DNA of 64,000 nt from Larus michahellis (GCF_964199755.1 NC_133930.1:28168071-28232070); one strand, 5' to 3'; shown: positions 50,020-63,130, counted from the stretch's first letter. The notes: a model not told the origin generated them from the sequence alone. Numbers and translations: made by a program.

Positions 50020-51060
50020 CTAAAAGGTCATGGCGGGGAAGCAGGACGGGGAGCGGTGGGCTCTCCAGGAAGGAGATAAAGAGGCTTTCCTTACCGCAGG
50101 ACATTCATGCCCTGGATAAGGGACACGCAGAAGCACGGCCCCCACCTCCACCCTTAAGGAGGATAAAAAAATACAGGCCGTGGCAGCGGTCGAGCCGGCG
50201 GTGGCGGCCGCGAGCCGCGGCACAAGCGCCCCCCGCCAGCCGCAGACCCCTCCCCGGGGGCAGCCGGAGGGACCCGCCGCCCTCCAGCCGCGCCCGCCTC
50301 CCGGGGGAGGGCCAGCCCGCCGGTGGTGCCCCCTCTCCCAACTGCGCCCTGCCCCTCCTCACACCGGCGCCCATAGCCTTCCACCCACCCCGGGACGGGG
50401 ACCGCCCGCCATTTTCGCGCCAGCCCGGTGGCTTTCTTCAAGGCCCAGGGGAAGGGCCCCGCCATGGCGGCACGCAGCGGGGCGGCCTCCACGCACCACG
50501 GCACGGCCGCCCTCGGGGGTGGGCAGAGCGGAGCAGGTGCGGGAAAGGGTCGGCGGCGAAAGGGCTCCCAGCGCCCGCCCCTTACCTGGCCGCCGTGCGA
50601 AGGGCTACCGTGGCGCAGCCGGCGCCGCTATTTAAGCACCTGCGGCAGGCAGGGCGTACCTGGGCGGTGGCAATGCGGGGCAGGGCCGAGCCGAGCCGGG
50701 CCGAGCCGAGCCGCCCCGGCAGACCATGGGCGCGGCGGCCGCTGCGGCGGCACCGCCTCCCCTGGTGCCGAGAGCCCCGCCCGGCGGCGGCCTCGGCTGG
50801 CCAGCATCGCCCCTCCGCCGCCCCGCCCCGCCCCGCCGCAGCCAGGGCGCTGCCCGCCCTCCCGCCCCCCGCAGGGAGGGGGTGGCCGCTGCCGGGGAGG
50901 CTCCGCAGCCGGTTGCCCAGGGGACTGGCCCGCCTCACGGCGGCTGTGCCGGAGTTGGGGCCCTGCCCGCTGCTCTGGCGGGTGAGGAGGAGGAGGTGCG
51001 AGGCGGCGCCACGTTACTCACCCCCCTCGAGGCGCTGAGGTGACCCGCCGCCCCTGGGCG
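50020..51060. promoter_or_regulatory. CpG island, probable bidirectional promoter (TMEM171 side and plus strand)
   Basis: About 1 kb of very GC- and CpG-rich sequence in AT-rich surroundings, about 6 kb upstream of the TMEM171 coding exon. On the minus strand there are good donors CCAG|GTAAGG (exon end 50586) and CTGCG|GTAAGG (about 50095), and a TTAAATAG element at 50628-50635. On the plus strand there is a donor CGG|GTGAGG at 50981/50982. This is the likely TMEM171 promoter, firing in both directions. The exact start sites are not visible. Confidence 0.55.
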
Positions 51061-51604
51061 CTGAAGGTCAGGCTGGGGATATCCTCCCACTGGCTCTGAG
51101 ATTCCCAAGCTGATGGGCTGGAGTGCGGGCAGAGCTCGCTTGGGCAGGGCCGTTGCAGGCATCCCTGGAGGCTCGTGTATGTGGGCAAGGCCTAGCATGC
51201 CCCTGAAATGGCTTTGGGGTGGCTTTGGGGTGAGGCGGGTGAGCAGCCATCTCAGGGAGGTTGCGCCACATCTTCCATTTAAGGGTGCCTTCTTGTAGTC
51301 ACTTTAGTCACCTTACCAATGTTAGCCTTCTGCACGCTTGGGAGCTTGCTGGGCATTAAAGACGGGCCAAGCCTAGATGTGACAGATTTCCTTCAGTGGT
51401 GAGACAGTTCAGCCCCTGGAAATGCGAGATGCTGCTTTCTCTCTTCCTTGCTAGGTGCAGGCAGCCCGGAAGAAGAAGCTGGCTTTGGAAGTGGAGACGA
51501 GAGCCGTGAAACACAAGAAGCAGCTGTGCAAGAGCAACAAGGAGCTGGGGGAGGAAAGTCAGGATATGCGACTTTTAAGTGGGTGTAGCAGTGGTGGGAT
51601 CTGA
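50726..51604 (+). other. candidate divergent spliced plus-strand transcript
   Basis: A donor CGG|GTGAGG (exon end 50981) and a very strong acceptor (CTTTCTCTCTTCCTTGCTAG, exon start 51455, with a second AG six bases on) bound a 473-bp intron. In exon 2 two frames stay open. One, joined to the ATG at 50726 (ACCATGG context), continues as GSPEEEAGFGSGDESRETQ and stops at 51586-51588. The other, phase 0 from an ATG at 50673, reads a Lys/Glu-rich helix-like segment (RKKKLALEVETRAVKHKK) and stops at 51602-51604. I recognise neither product. It may be a small protein, the start of a longer gene, or a non-coding divergent RNA. Confidence 0.3.
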
Positions 51605-54600
51605 GTGTCAGCGGGACTAAAGCTGCCCCACTGGTTAAGCATAGCCTGGCAGCTGGTGAGGGGAGCAATTTGGGTTTATGTGAGTCAAAACGAGAGGAGC
51701 CACAACAAGGGTGAAAGGTGGAGCAATGCCCAGGAAACAGATGACAGGACGAAAAGGGAGCGGAGTAAAGTCCTGCTTTACAGGGAGATTGTTTGGTTAG
51801 ATGACGAAACTGTGGGGAAATGGGGTGTGTAGGTTTTTGGAGGGGATCTGGATTTGGGTAGAGAAGTAGGGAGAACCTGGAATTGAATGAAGAACCAAAG
51901 AATATATGAAAATACATATGGGGTGTAGGAAGGAGGTTGTGATGAGTTAGAAGGCTTCAAGCTTTCCAGAGTTGCAGATTCATGGATGTTAGCAACCTTT
52001 TGCTGTCTTGACTGGTTTATGTCCCAACTCGGCTACGACTGGGCTTCGGTTGTGAAGCACTCAGATACTGCTGTGAAGAGTCTCACAGTAATGAGAGACT
52101 GGGAAGTAGGGATTCCTGTATTCTGTGAAGTATTGCAGTGAAGAAAAAAATTAGGGCATTAATAAAAAAAAAAAACAGCCTGAAGAGAACAAAAGAAGTT
52201 GAGCACTGTTTGTTATGAACACAAGCTGAAGTCTTGTGAAGAGTGAAAATGCATCAAAATGTATAATCGGACAATTTTATGACGTGTGACAAGAGTGACA
52301 AAGGAGATTTAATTACATTTATATGGCAGTTTTCTAATATCCGATTCTTGTTCTGTTGTTCTTCCAATATAGAGCTTTAATAATTAAAAAAACCTGAAAC
52401 ATTTCTATGATATTAATTTCTGTATGAGGTATTTTGTCAGGCTAAACTTTCTTCAGTTGCCCAATACCATTAAATTATTGGACCAGTGCTGTGATATATG
52501 GTCTCTCTCTTTTCTGGTTATGTAAATTCTTTTTTCCCATTATGTAAATACTTCTTGTACCAAACCTAACATGTCTTAAGCATTTAACTTCTTTTTTTTT
52601 AAAAAAAAAGGTCAGTCTTGACAGAAGTTAACAAGCTTTTTGGCTAGCATCTACATGCAAATGATTTCTCTCTCCAAAGCTTGTCATCAGCTTTTCCCCT
52701 CCATCCACTCCTTGGGTTTCTTGTAGTGTTGGGCTTCAGGATTTGACACCAGTGATGAAAGAATGGATTTCAGGAATATCATTCTCCAGTTTGTGAGATT
52801 CTGACTCAGCCTGGTGTGAGTTTTCAGTGGATTAAGTGGATGTTGATTCCTGTCATATGAATACAGTCAAAAACTGTAGTCTTGAGCCATATCTTGTGAT
52901 TTAAGATAAGAATTACTTTTTAAACTGTTTTTTTAAACTTTTAACATAGTAACTGTTTAACTATGAGTAATGCATATTTTAATTCCAGACCCTAAGTGGT
53001 AACTTTTGGCAAAAATGGAGCTAAAGTGCTTTTTGCCATACAGGAAAGCACCTAGAGAGTTGTTTGTGTTAAGTCTGGACGTAGCTGTATGACAGTGTTT
53101 TTTGGATGTTGATGCTAATAGAGAAAGTATTTTCGACTGGCATGGAAAGCAGTTCTCGAGCTATGGAAAGCTACGGTGCATTTGCCCCTGGAGTATGACA
53201 GGGAACCCAGAACTACTAGAGCGTCACTGTTTTTGAAATTATTTCTGGGGTCACAGTCAGTAACACTTGTGAGGACACTGACAAGAAGATTAACGTTGGG
53301 GAAGGTGAGTGAAATACGGTTGTTGGTAATTTATTGGTTGGGAATTAGTCAGGGCTGTTTTGATGGCAACCGCTACTTATAGCAATAATCTAATGAAATT
53401 TAAATGAAAATTACTAACTTTGCATTCCTCTGGTTTTGATTGTTTGTTTGTTTTAAATTAGCAAATGTGCTTATAAAGGGCAAAGCCATTTGGGTGGTTT
53501 GGATTGTTTGCCTAATGATGATGTTCTCTAGAAATGACAGCACAAGTGCAGTTAAGACTGAAGTGACTAGGTCACTTCTAGAATAATATTCCACTGTGCA
53601 GGAGGGACGTTAATCTGTTATGAGCAATATGAGACTGGTCAATAAAATCACAGCTGCTAGAGTAATTTTTCTCTTTTGAGGTTAGACATGCGAAATACTG
53701 GATGTGCTGAGGTTGTGCTTCAGTTCAAAACACTAAATATGATCTGCAGAAGCCGTTCAGATGTTTGAAAAAACAGTGAGAGAGTACAGACTGGCCTACA
53801 CTGTCCTGATGAGAATGTAACCACTAGAGAAATATGTAGTGTTTGTATTTCACAGCACACTTGGAAGCTTTTCTGTTCTGTTTTTCTGAAATCGTACAAG
53901 AGTCAAGGCTGGTGCTACTTGCTTTGTTTCAGTGAGAGCTGACCTTTTATTAGTATACTTTGAAGCAAGAGCTGCTGAAGAAGGCATGGAGGTAACGCGT
54001 GGTAAATTTCACTTTATAAATTGCAGCTTGTTTGCTGTGATGGTGTGGACCAAATGAGAGGATGGCGCAGAAATCAAGAGTGATCCAGTTCTCCAACTCC
54101 CATTAAGTTCTGTACAGCCAGTTCGCAGCAAGCACTCAGTGTGCATAGAAACTGCAAAGCTCAGATGAATAGTTAAGAACTGTGTGTTTTGGTTTATTTA
54201 AGTTCTTTTAGACTCAAAAGAGCTATACTTAGAAATCCAAGGATATAAAAATGTTTATTAGAATTGTCAATTCATGGGCTCAGAAATGACAAAGGCATTG
54301 CAGCCAACATTCTGTAAGCTTTTGAACCAAGCTTAATTAACCCTGAAATAGTTCTTTGCAGTTTGGTGGATAGCTACAAAAGAACCGCAGAAAAGGGTAT
54401 CATGCTGGCTACACTGGAAAGGAGGGTGATGCCCTCCCCCAGCACAGCAGCCAGCTGGGTCTGTGGCATTGCGCTCATGCAGTGTAGCCTAGTGACCCAT
54501 GAAGGTCCCTCCTCCAGGAGGAACTGGGAAAGACCCAATAACAACATCAAGATGACTGGTTTCTTCAGGGCCTGGGCATGCCAGGAGTGTTCGTGACTCG

Positions 54601-54710
54601 GCTGGTGGTCACTGCCTTCTCTTCATAAATTGTCTTTCCCACCCTTTGCCCCCATCTCTCTAAAAAGTATGTGAATGCAAGAGTCTTGTTCAATATTTCT
54701 ATTAGTAGAT
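51605..54710. other. intergenic, nothing recognised
   Basis: AT-rich sequence without repeats or coding regions that I can name. Confidence 0.5.
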
Positions 54711-55045
54711 ATCATAGAATCACAGAATAGTTTGGGTTGGAAGGGACCTTTAAAGGTCACCTAGTCAACCCCCCTGCAATGAGCAGGGACATCTTCAACT
54801 AGATCAAGTTGCTCAGAGCCCCGTCCAACCTGACTTTGAATGTTTCCAGGGATGGGGCATCTGCCATCTCTCTGGGCAACCTGTGCCAGTGTTTCACCAC
54901 CCTCAGTGTAAAAAAATTCTTCCTTATATCAAGTCTGAAGCTACCCTCTTTTGGTTTCAAACGGTAACCCCTTGTCCTATCGCAACAGGCCCTGCTAAAA
55001 AGTCTATCCCCAACTTTCTTACAAGCCCCCTGTAAGTATTGAAAG
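54711..55045 (-). mobile_element. CR1 LINE fragment, minus orientation
   Basis: Starts ATCATAGAATCACAGAATAG, then GTTGGAAGGGACC. The minus-strand frame still reads the ORF2 C-terminus ([20 protein letters not shown]), so this is one of the better-preserved copies here, though 5'-truncated. Confidence 0.95.
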
Positions 55046-55600
55046 GAAATTAAGATGTTTAGAGAGAAGTGATTAAAAATTAATAACATTCAAAGAGGTT
55101 GTGCATTAACCCTAATAAAAATCAAATAGCTTTGTTTTGGTCGGGAGAGGTAGATTCGTTTCTCACACCCGCATCTTAATTTGTTGGGTTTGCTTATCAT
55201 GCTTGCATTTGAATTTTAAGAGAAAGGCGTGACAGGTACTTCAGCTGGTGGCGCTGGTAACCCTTAACCTGTTGCACTGCACCATGAAGGCAGGGGGATG
55301 AGGAAATGAAGGTGAGCCCTGTGAGCGCTCCTGCGTGCTGCACACCTCAGTACAGGGATCTGCGGCAGACAACCCCGTCCCTGGCAGAAGGCTGAGCTGC
55401 CTCTCACCATCAGGAATCGAAGCCTGGAGAAGGGCAGCTCAGTCATGCTAGGGAAGGAAGCAAAAAAGGGATGCAAAGCTCTTCCATTTCTTCCCATCTG
55501 GTGCACACAGAGACCCAGCCTGGGTCAGAGACCCTTTCTCTGTGTAAGCTGCACATTTCTAAAGCAGTCTTAAATGACCTGTAATTTTCTGTTTAAGAGT

Positions 55601-55707
55601 TCATAGAGTCATAGAATGGTTTGGGTTGGAAGGCACCTTGAAGATCATCTAGTTCAGTCCCCCCTGCCATGAGGGCAGGAACACCTCCCACTAGACCAGG
55701 TTGCTTA
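55601..55707 (-). mobile_element. short CR1 3'-end fragment, minus orientation
   Basis: TCATAGAGTCATAGAATGGT followed by TTGGGTTGGAAGGCACC: about 107 bp of the CR1 3' UTR, lying about 550 bp from the previous copy. Confidence 0.92.
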
Positions 55708-56222
55708 AATCATCAGTGCCCTTATTGAAAAGGAACACAAGGCCAGTAGGTTGGGTATACACTTAACCAGGAGAAAATGGGAATTAATGGTGTGTCATTG
55801 ACTGAGTTCAATCAACTTTTAAATGTAAATGAGTAAGCAGCCCCAGTCCAGGAGAGAGGACTCCAAGGGCTGAATGTTCATTTCTAGGCTACAAGGTCGG
55901 AGTGTTTACTTTCTGTGGCCTGGGAGTCTTGTATTTTGGTTTGCCAGAGGTCTGCTTCCATGTGTTTGTGTCCTCCCATCCTATTATATTTTCCAGAGCT
56001 GTAGGTGCTGGTGTTGTGTTTGCCCAAATTACATCAGAGTTTGCGCAGAAGAGAAACCTTGAACTTCTCAGACTAGGGGCAGGTCCCAGCTAGGAGGTTA
56101 TTTGCAAGTGAGGATCCATTTGGAAGTATACAATGAGATCTGCTGTTTTGGGGTTCGCAGTGCTGAAAGTGCTTGAGTTGAGTGGTCAAAATGTGCTGGT
56201 TTCATCTACCTTAGTGAAAGGA

Positions 56223-56759
56223 TCAATATTTATATGAGAGAGATGGTGACACTATGTCATCAGTGTGTGGTATCAAAGCTAAGGATGCTATACTTAGTCC
56301 TTTTGGATAGACATGTGTTGAATGGGAAATAATATCTCTTTTAAGGTTATAGAGCAAAACCTTACCAGGTTGTGTGCCAAATGTTATTGGCTTGATAAAT
56401 ATTTTAAGCACCCCTTTAACTAATGCTCCTTGGTTAGTATTAACCAAAATTACCTTCTGAGTACAGTTTTGGAAAATACGTTTTGCATTCAGACATTCAA
56501 GTGGTGATGCATATCTGTCCATATTGCGCTTTGTTTCTTCTTCTGTCAGTAGAGCATTGAAATTTTTAACTTTTCTACTAGATAAATTTTCTCTGTAACA
56601 TATACCTGTACAGCTTTTTTTGGCTGGAAAACCATTTGCAAAGGTAAAATTTTGTGTTGTAAGATGAAAATTGCAGGGTATACCGTTTATAATGTGTTGG
56701 AGGCTTTCTGTGCATCTGACCCATTTCTTAGCCAAGACTAAATCATCTATCAGACACAA
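56223..56759 (-). other. unassigned 178-codon open frame with splice-like boundaries
   Basis: A long stop-free minus-strand frame in AT-rich DNA (TGA stop at 56223). A strong acceptor, a T-run followed by GTGTCTGATAG, precedes 56746, and CAGAAG|GTAATT at 56454 is a possible donor, which would make a 293-bp internal exon. The text is protein-like, mixed in composition, with several Cys (KKSCTGICYRENLSSRK, NCTQK), not low-complexity and not CR1. I do not recognise a family. It could be an exon of an unknown gene between FCHO2 and TMEM171, a decayed element, or chance. Confidence 0.3.
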
Positions 56760-58020
56760 AAAAAATAGTGTTTAATTTGATGTTGTGATACTGCAACTCA
56801 AGGAAGGACAAACTTCCCAGAGTATGAAATGAATTGTGATTAGTTCAGCAGTCTTTTTTTGATTTTTTTTTTCTTAATACTTGTAATGAAATCTCATTTA
56901 TTTTTAGATGGAAGTTACCAGGCTGTTAAATTGTCAGCTTTTACTACGTTTACCATAGTTGCCTATACATTTTCCGTCTAGATTCTTGCTATTTCAGTGT
57001 CTAAACAGTTCTTTTCATTTTGTAAGCAACTTTTATGTTCTGAGCACCCTGGGTGATATTTAGCATTGTTTTGATAGTTTCACTCATACAGTGGAAAATC
57101 CTCTTCGAATTTGGTTTCCCTTCTCTCAAAGACCGCTCCGCCACGGTTTGTGTCTTCTCTGCTCGCTATACTATGGTGTATAGAATTTAAATCAGCTTTG
57201 TGCATGGAGCTATTATTTAAGAGATAAGAATGCTTGACTTGGTCCCATAATATATGCTTGAATCATATCAGACAGATTAATTGTCTTTAAGGGCCTGGTA
57301 GGATCTGAGACGGACACTGTGAAAAGATGGGTGGAGATTGCAGGAAGGTCATTGGAGAAAGGAACAGCAGAAATGTATTCTGTCCAAATAAAGAAAATCG
57401 AAGCACATTAGTATGTAGGGTAGAGAGTGCTGCTTCTGTTGGGGATGAACAAGATTTAGGACAGGATGTAGGGACCTAGTTTGGACTAGGCGAAGCTCAG
57501 AAATTACCTTTTGGTAGGAACATTAGGTCAGTTTGAAGTGAACCTTGCCTCCAAAACTCTTCTGTATAGGCAGATCTGGCACACTGGCCTACATCTTTTC
57601 CACTCATTCAAGCTGAAGTAGAAGATGCCAGATACCAAGTTTTATCAAGGTGGAAATGAGTAAATGAAAACAAAGATTTACCTCACTATTCCATTGAGGT
57701 CAAATTGAGTAAAATCAACCTTTCTCCAGGGAGTCTGGACTTGTTTCTTCATTAGAAGAAAAACTTGAAGGAAGATGCTGAGAATGGATCTTCAATCAAG
57801 TGGGTGTGAATAAAAGAAGGAAAAGAATAAGGTAGGAGTTAAATTGGTGTTCACGGAACTAATGGAAGATCCAGAAAGCCAATACAGTCTGGAGGAGGCT
57901 GATCTGGTAAATGGGCGAATGCTTGGTTCCACAGGAATCACTCTTTTTTTGGACCTTTTTGTTGTTAAACCCCACATTTTAATCTCTGAAGAGTTCCTTA
58001 GTTTGGTAAGACTTCAGGTT

Positions 58021-58101
58021 TTTGACCCTGCTTTGAGCAGGGAAAAGGCTACATGATCTCCAGAGTTCCCTTCTAGCCTCAGCTCTTCTGTGATCCTATG
58101 A
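58021..58101 (+). mobile_element. old CR1 3'-end fragment, plus orientation
   Basis: GATCTCCAGAGTTCCCTTCT followed by AGCCTCAGC...TGTGATCCTATGA is a diverged CR1 terminus. A small open frame just upstream (57844-58056) runs into it and is not treated as a gene. Confidence 0.7.
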
Positions 58102-61100
58102 AGATCTGTAGATTTGTCAGCACTTTTAGCCCAAGATGACTTTTAAGAACAGTTCTGAAAAGTCCTTAGTTATCCCAAAGTGATAGGGTATTTTGGCCTT
58201 ATTTATTTGATCTGGAAGTCTCTACTGGCCATTTTGTGTGATGATTAGGTGGGAAAAACTGTTTATACATGAGATCTAGCTTATTTTTTTTCTCCTCCAG
58301 TCATTTGTCATCTGCAAAACTTCATTTTTTTTAACATCATGTAACTGGAAAAATATTAAATATTGTGAAGTCTGCAGGAATCCACCAGAAATGTGCTTAA
58401 AGTTGATTCCTGTTTTAGTTATGTCTTAAGACTCATTTTTTAATCCATCATGTTCTTGCATTGCTCTAGTTATAAACCAAAATGTTTTGTACTGCTAAAT
58501 CAGGTATCTTACATAAATCCTTTTTTTCTTTGACCCTATTACTCTTATGATCCAGATTTTCAACCAATCCTAAATTAGTTTAAGACCTCTATTCAGTACA
58601 TCCATGACTGATACTAATTATCTTAACTGTATTTTAATTTTCTTACCAAGTTCTACATTACAGTTATTTGGATTGTCACCTTTTCTTTGGTTTTTTTTTT
58701 CTTTTTTGTTTTTTTGTAAGGGTGCAGTGTTAGTTTTGTGCTAATCTTGTAATACGCTCCAGCATTTTAAGATTCACTGAAATAAAAATTAATGTTCCAC
58801 AGTATGGCTTATTTAACTTCCTAATTCTTGGATGTTGTTTATCTGATCTGCTGGTTTAAAAATATTTAGCTTTAGTACATGATGTGTTAACATCTCTTTT
58901 TAGGTACTGCTGGATTGCAAAGTATGTGCCATGTGACCACATAATCTAGATATCCTTTAAGAAATGTGGCAAAATATTTATCAAACAATTTTCTTTCTCC
59001 CTGTTCTTATTGATTCTGGCATTTCCAGTTAGTAAGGGTCCAGTAACACAGTAGAAGATACACATTTTTGTCGTTGTTTTTCAGAACAAACTCCTTTCAA
59101 TCACCCTCAGTTAAACTATCTACATGGACTCTCCTACCCCCTGTGTTTATTTGCTTTTCTTATCAATCTCTTACAGTTTATGACTTCAGGGTTTATAGCC
59201 ACTATGAAGAGAAGTCTTCCATTATGTCACTGCAGCCAGCTGCTTTTAGTTCCCCTCTCTGGCTGTGGTTTAGTGAACAGCTGAGCAGGGCTGATGAGAT
59301 GCTGCTGCCAAAAGGGGGAGATCTCATTCCCCACCCCTTCTCTGCTCTTCTGTCAGGAATTCCTGTGCCCAGTGTTTGCCAGACCCCGCTGCAAGCTGCT
59401 TCAGTTCACTTAATTTAGCGTAAATATTTCCTTTTTTTTTTTTTTTTTTTTTTTCCCTTTTTTTCCCCTGGGTTTGATGAATGTCTGTTTGGTGATTTGA
59501 GTCATAAACAGATATGATGCATGCTGTGGTGGGTGAAGATGGAGAGCATGGCCTCTGTCTGTTGGCAACATTGAACTGTTCAACTGGCTCATCATGAAGC
59601 TGTAGCCTAAGCCAGTTTGGTTAGTTTTAATTAGTGTACGCATTCAATCATCGGATTATTGCTTTATGAGCATCTAGAAAATCTGAAAGTTGACCTTTTG
59701 AAGTACCACCTGCCCATACTGTTTGAACCTCATCATAAACAACAAATGCAATCAAGTAAAGGTGACTTGATTGCCACCAATACTTGGTTGTGCAGTCCAG
59801 ACAGGCAGCTTAAGATGAGGTATAATTTATGATTCTTTCTTTGGTGACTGCATGAGAGAGTGTTCCATTCATGTTTTCTTTCTTTCCACAACTTCTATGC
59901 TCCAACCTCCAGTTCTGAGGACAGTTTGGGGCACTATAAATCAATTGCCCATAATCTGCTCACAGACAGCAAGCGTTGGACCTTCTGCAGAGTTTAGGAC
60001 CCTCCTAAAGGAAAGCAGCTGCTGTACAAAATTATCAGAGCACAGAATTTCTTAAGTCAGGAAAGCGACAGGCCAAAGGGAGTCTTCAAGATTAGGTATG
60101 TCTGACAGCACCACTGTAAGAAAGATGCAACATTTTTTGAAAGCTTCTTTTTAACTCGTGACAGCTGTTGGCTTTTCCTAACCATCAGTAGCATGAAAAG
60201 CAGGAGACTGCACTGTTGCTGCCTACACAGGGGACGAACTGCTTCTGAAACACAAATTATGGTTTTACTCCTTTCGACCAAAACCAGGTTATTGTAGGAC
60301 TGTTTTAAGCCGGACGATCCCTTGGAGGAAAGGCTAGATGATATTTCCCAAAAACCTCTGAATTCTAATGTGTGTTTTTGTGGCGTCTCTTGGGGATCAG
60401 CTGGCAAAAGTGCTGCCACCTTGAGCAATCTGAAAGGTCATAGCTCAGGGAAATGGGGGTACGGGTTCCACATTTCTCCCTCTAGGAAATTTATTGTTGC
60501 CTGGAAGCAAAGGCGGGTGCTTAGGTGAACCATGCTCCCCGGGCTTGGTCAGCACTGAGTGCAGTAATGCCAAGTTCGAGCTCACAGCTACATAGGCAGA
60601 GCAGCACTTCTTGCGAGGGGAGTCATCCTGCACGCTTGTATTAAAGATACAACTCCAGTTTCAAGAAGGTTGAGGTCTCCTTAAATATCTTGCAAAATGG
60701 CAGGAGGATAACTGTAATGGCCCATCACCTTGACTTTTTTTTTTTTTAGATTTTTAACTCCTTTATGGGAAAGTTGTGTCAAATACATATTCTCCCCCTT
60801 AATCTAAAGGGAACACTGGACCCCACATTTGTTTTTCCATGTTATTTCCTTATTCTGTCTCCTGTGAGTGTAGGGTTTGTTCTATATTACCTAGAGAAGT
60901 TATGCCAAAGTAACAGTGTGTTCATCTGAGGCCAAGTTTCTTGTCCTCGATGTACAGAATGTTCTAAAATCAAGCAATATTCTGTAATTTAGACCTTAAG
61001 TAAAACTTAAATTTATTCTGTCTTCTCACTAGAAGCAGACATCCAGCCTACTGTCATCGAGTGACTCTGAACGTGGAAATGTGATTTCAGCAGGAGAAAA

Positions 61101-62136
61101 GCTGCAGCAGCGTTTGGCTCATACATGGGAATAGACAGGTGAGACTTCGGAGAGACAGCAGATCATGGATTGAGAGTCCTCCTGTGCTCACAGACTCAAG
61201 TACTTAGTGTGTGTTGTCAGTCTAGGAACTGCTCAGAAACAAGAAGGGACTCGTACAGAGAGGCTGAGGGATTCTGACATGTGGAGGACAAACTTAGGTT
61301 CAAGAATGAGGTCAGGTGCTTAGTCAGGGTGTGGAAGTTGTGTCTGTTCAGACTGGTTCTCTGTCAAAATCCAGAGTCCTGTAAGGCTTCAGAGATATGA
61401 ATGCAACACAAGTGGAAGGTAAACAAGTTTTTGAACTTGGGCTGTTTTTTTTTGTTTTGCTTTTTTCCTTCCCAAGTTGTATTGGTGCATCTTGCCTGGA
61501 TGCAATATCTTACCAGTACTAACACTGGGACAGCTTTAATATTTCTATACTAGTGATGACTATTCATATGACCTACCCATGACAGTAGTGGTAAGTGGAA
61601 GGGAAGGCTGTAGATATTATATAAGGAATTTATCTAATTACAAAGCAGGAGAGGACATCTGGAGAATCAGCAATTGTAAAAATGGGATGGTTCATTTAAC
61701 CACGATGAAGAAAGAATTGCAGACGTTACCACCGCTAACTTTCTGGAGCAGAAAACATGACTTAGGAAAGGAGAACTTCAAGAAGGCAGATTGGGTGATG
61801 CTAAGAGGAAAAGCTGAATCGTAATCAGAATGGTGAAGTTGGCGCGATTTATGACTTGTGATCATTAACCTTTTTGAAAAAAAAAAATCAGCTGAGTTTT
61901 AATACTAAAAAGCTAAGTTACAGAACAAGGCTTTTTTAAAAGAAACACAGCCATGACAATGGCAAGCAAAATCATACTTTAGGTTATAATAATTAAAATA
62001 GCTATCCCAAATTTAAAACAGAAAGAATGCATTCCAAAGGAAGTGAAAGCTGCTACAGAAAATGCAGAATTTGAGTATTAAATGTTTAATAAGTAATCCA
62101 AAGAAGCCTCTTGTGTTTCTAAGAATATTTTGAGTA
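58102..62136. other. intergenic, nothing recognised
   Basis: AT-rich sequence with T-runs. A 116-codon plus-strand frame at 59068-59418 begins just before a possible acceptor (GTTGTTTTTCAG) but matches no family I know. Confidence 0.5.
59432..59454. repeat. T23 homopolymer run
   Basis: Twenty-three uninterrupted T, then CCC and a second T-run. On the minus strand it would read as a poly(A) tail, but no retrocopy was recognised beside it. Confidence 0.9.
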
Positions 62137-62236
62137 ACCAGGTTTTGCGGGAGGTGTCCCTGCCCATGGCAGGGGGGTTGGAACGAGGTGATCTTTAAGG
62201 TCCCTTCCAACCCAAACCATTCTATGATTCTATGAT
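62137..62236 (+). mobile_element. CR1 3'-end fragment, plus orientation
   Basis: GGTCCCTTCCAACCCAAACC followed by ATTCTATGATTCTATGA: a clean CR1 3' end of about 100 bp. Confidence 0.94.
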
Positions 62237-63065
62237 TTTATTCATTTAAGACTGTCTGCTTTCTACCAGTTATTGAATGAACTAAGGGAGGACTTAAAAA
62301 TCAGCATGTCAGTAAACATGGAGGTCAAATTGAGTTGAGAAGGAACACTCAGTAGTGTAATAATATGCTGAGTTGAAGATAAACATTAAGTTTTCAATTA
62401 AGAGGCCTGGTAATCAGTCCAATCAAGGGCACCACAGAGTAAATATGTTATTTGCTGCTTTAGTACCTTGAACTGTTTTTAGCTTACTGTATCCTTGGAG
62501 GAATTCCTGAGTTTTTTCTTGCATGCTCTGAAATAAAATTGCCCTTTCATGACAACTGAAATGGAAACCAGTTATCTATCAATTCCAAGAAAACAAAAGG
62601 TACACAGATATTGAGATGCCTATCTTAAGCTTCTCAAACACACAAGACTTGAAATGTAATCCTTCTTGGCATGATGCAAGACCTTCCTTTCTAGTTAGAT
62701 AGCAAAACCTACCACACTTGTAACTCCCACGCTATTCCAGTTGATAATCAAATATCTTAGCTCCTTCAAATACCCTACATAAATATTATTTGGCAGTGGT
62801 AGAGGCAGTCAGTTACCCCTGAAAAACTACCTGATCATGTACTTAGATAATCACAAACCTGCTTGAGCAGTATAAATCCAGTTTACAGGAGTTGTGAGTA
62901 GTACGTGGGCACTGACTTACCATAGCAGAAGTCAAATGTTAACGGAAGCGCCAAGAGCAGTGATCTCTGACACTTCAAGTTCCATGAATGCCAAAAGAGC
63001 TGATCAGAGCTGTACCCTTTCACACCCCTAACCAGTAACTGAGGGTGCTGGAGGAGCAGAAAGGC

Positions 63066-63130
63066 GGCCGTTGCTGAAGACAAGACTACTGGGCTAGGTG
63101 GACCATTTGGTCTGACCGTCAGGCACTTGC
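63066..63130 (+). mobile_element. ancient CR1/L3-like 3' fragment
   Basis: ACTGGGCTAGGTGGACCATT followed by TGGTCTGACC matches the 'gggctagatggaccattggtctgacc' signature of old sauropsid CR1-type LINE tails. Heavily diverged. Confidence 0.5.

Noticed and set aside
59068-59418. 116-codon plus-strand frame with an acceptor-like sequence near its start
   Set aside because: No donor, no recognisable family and no partner exon.
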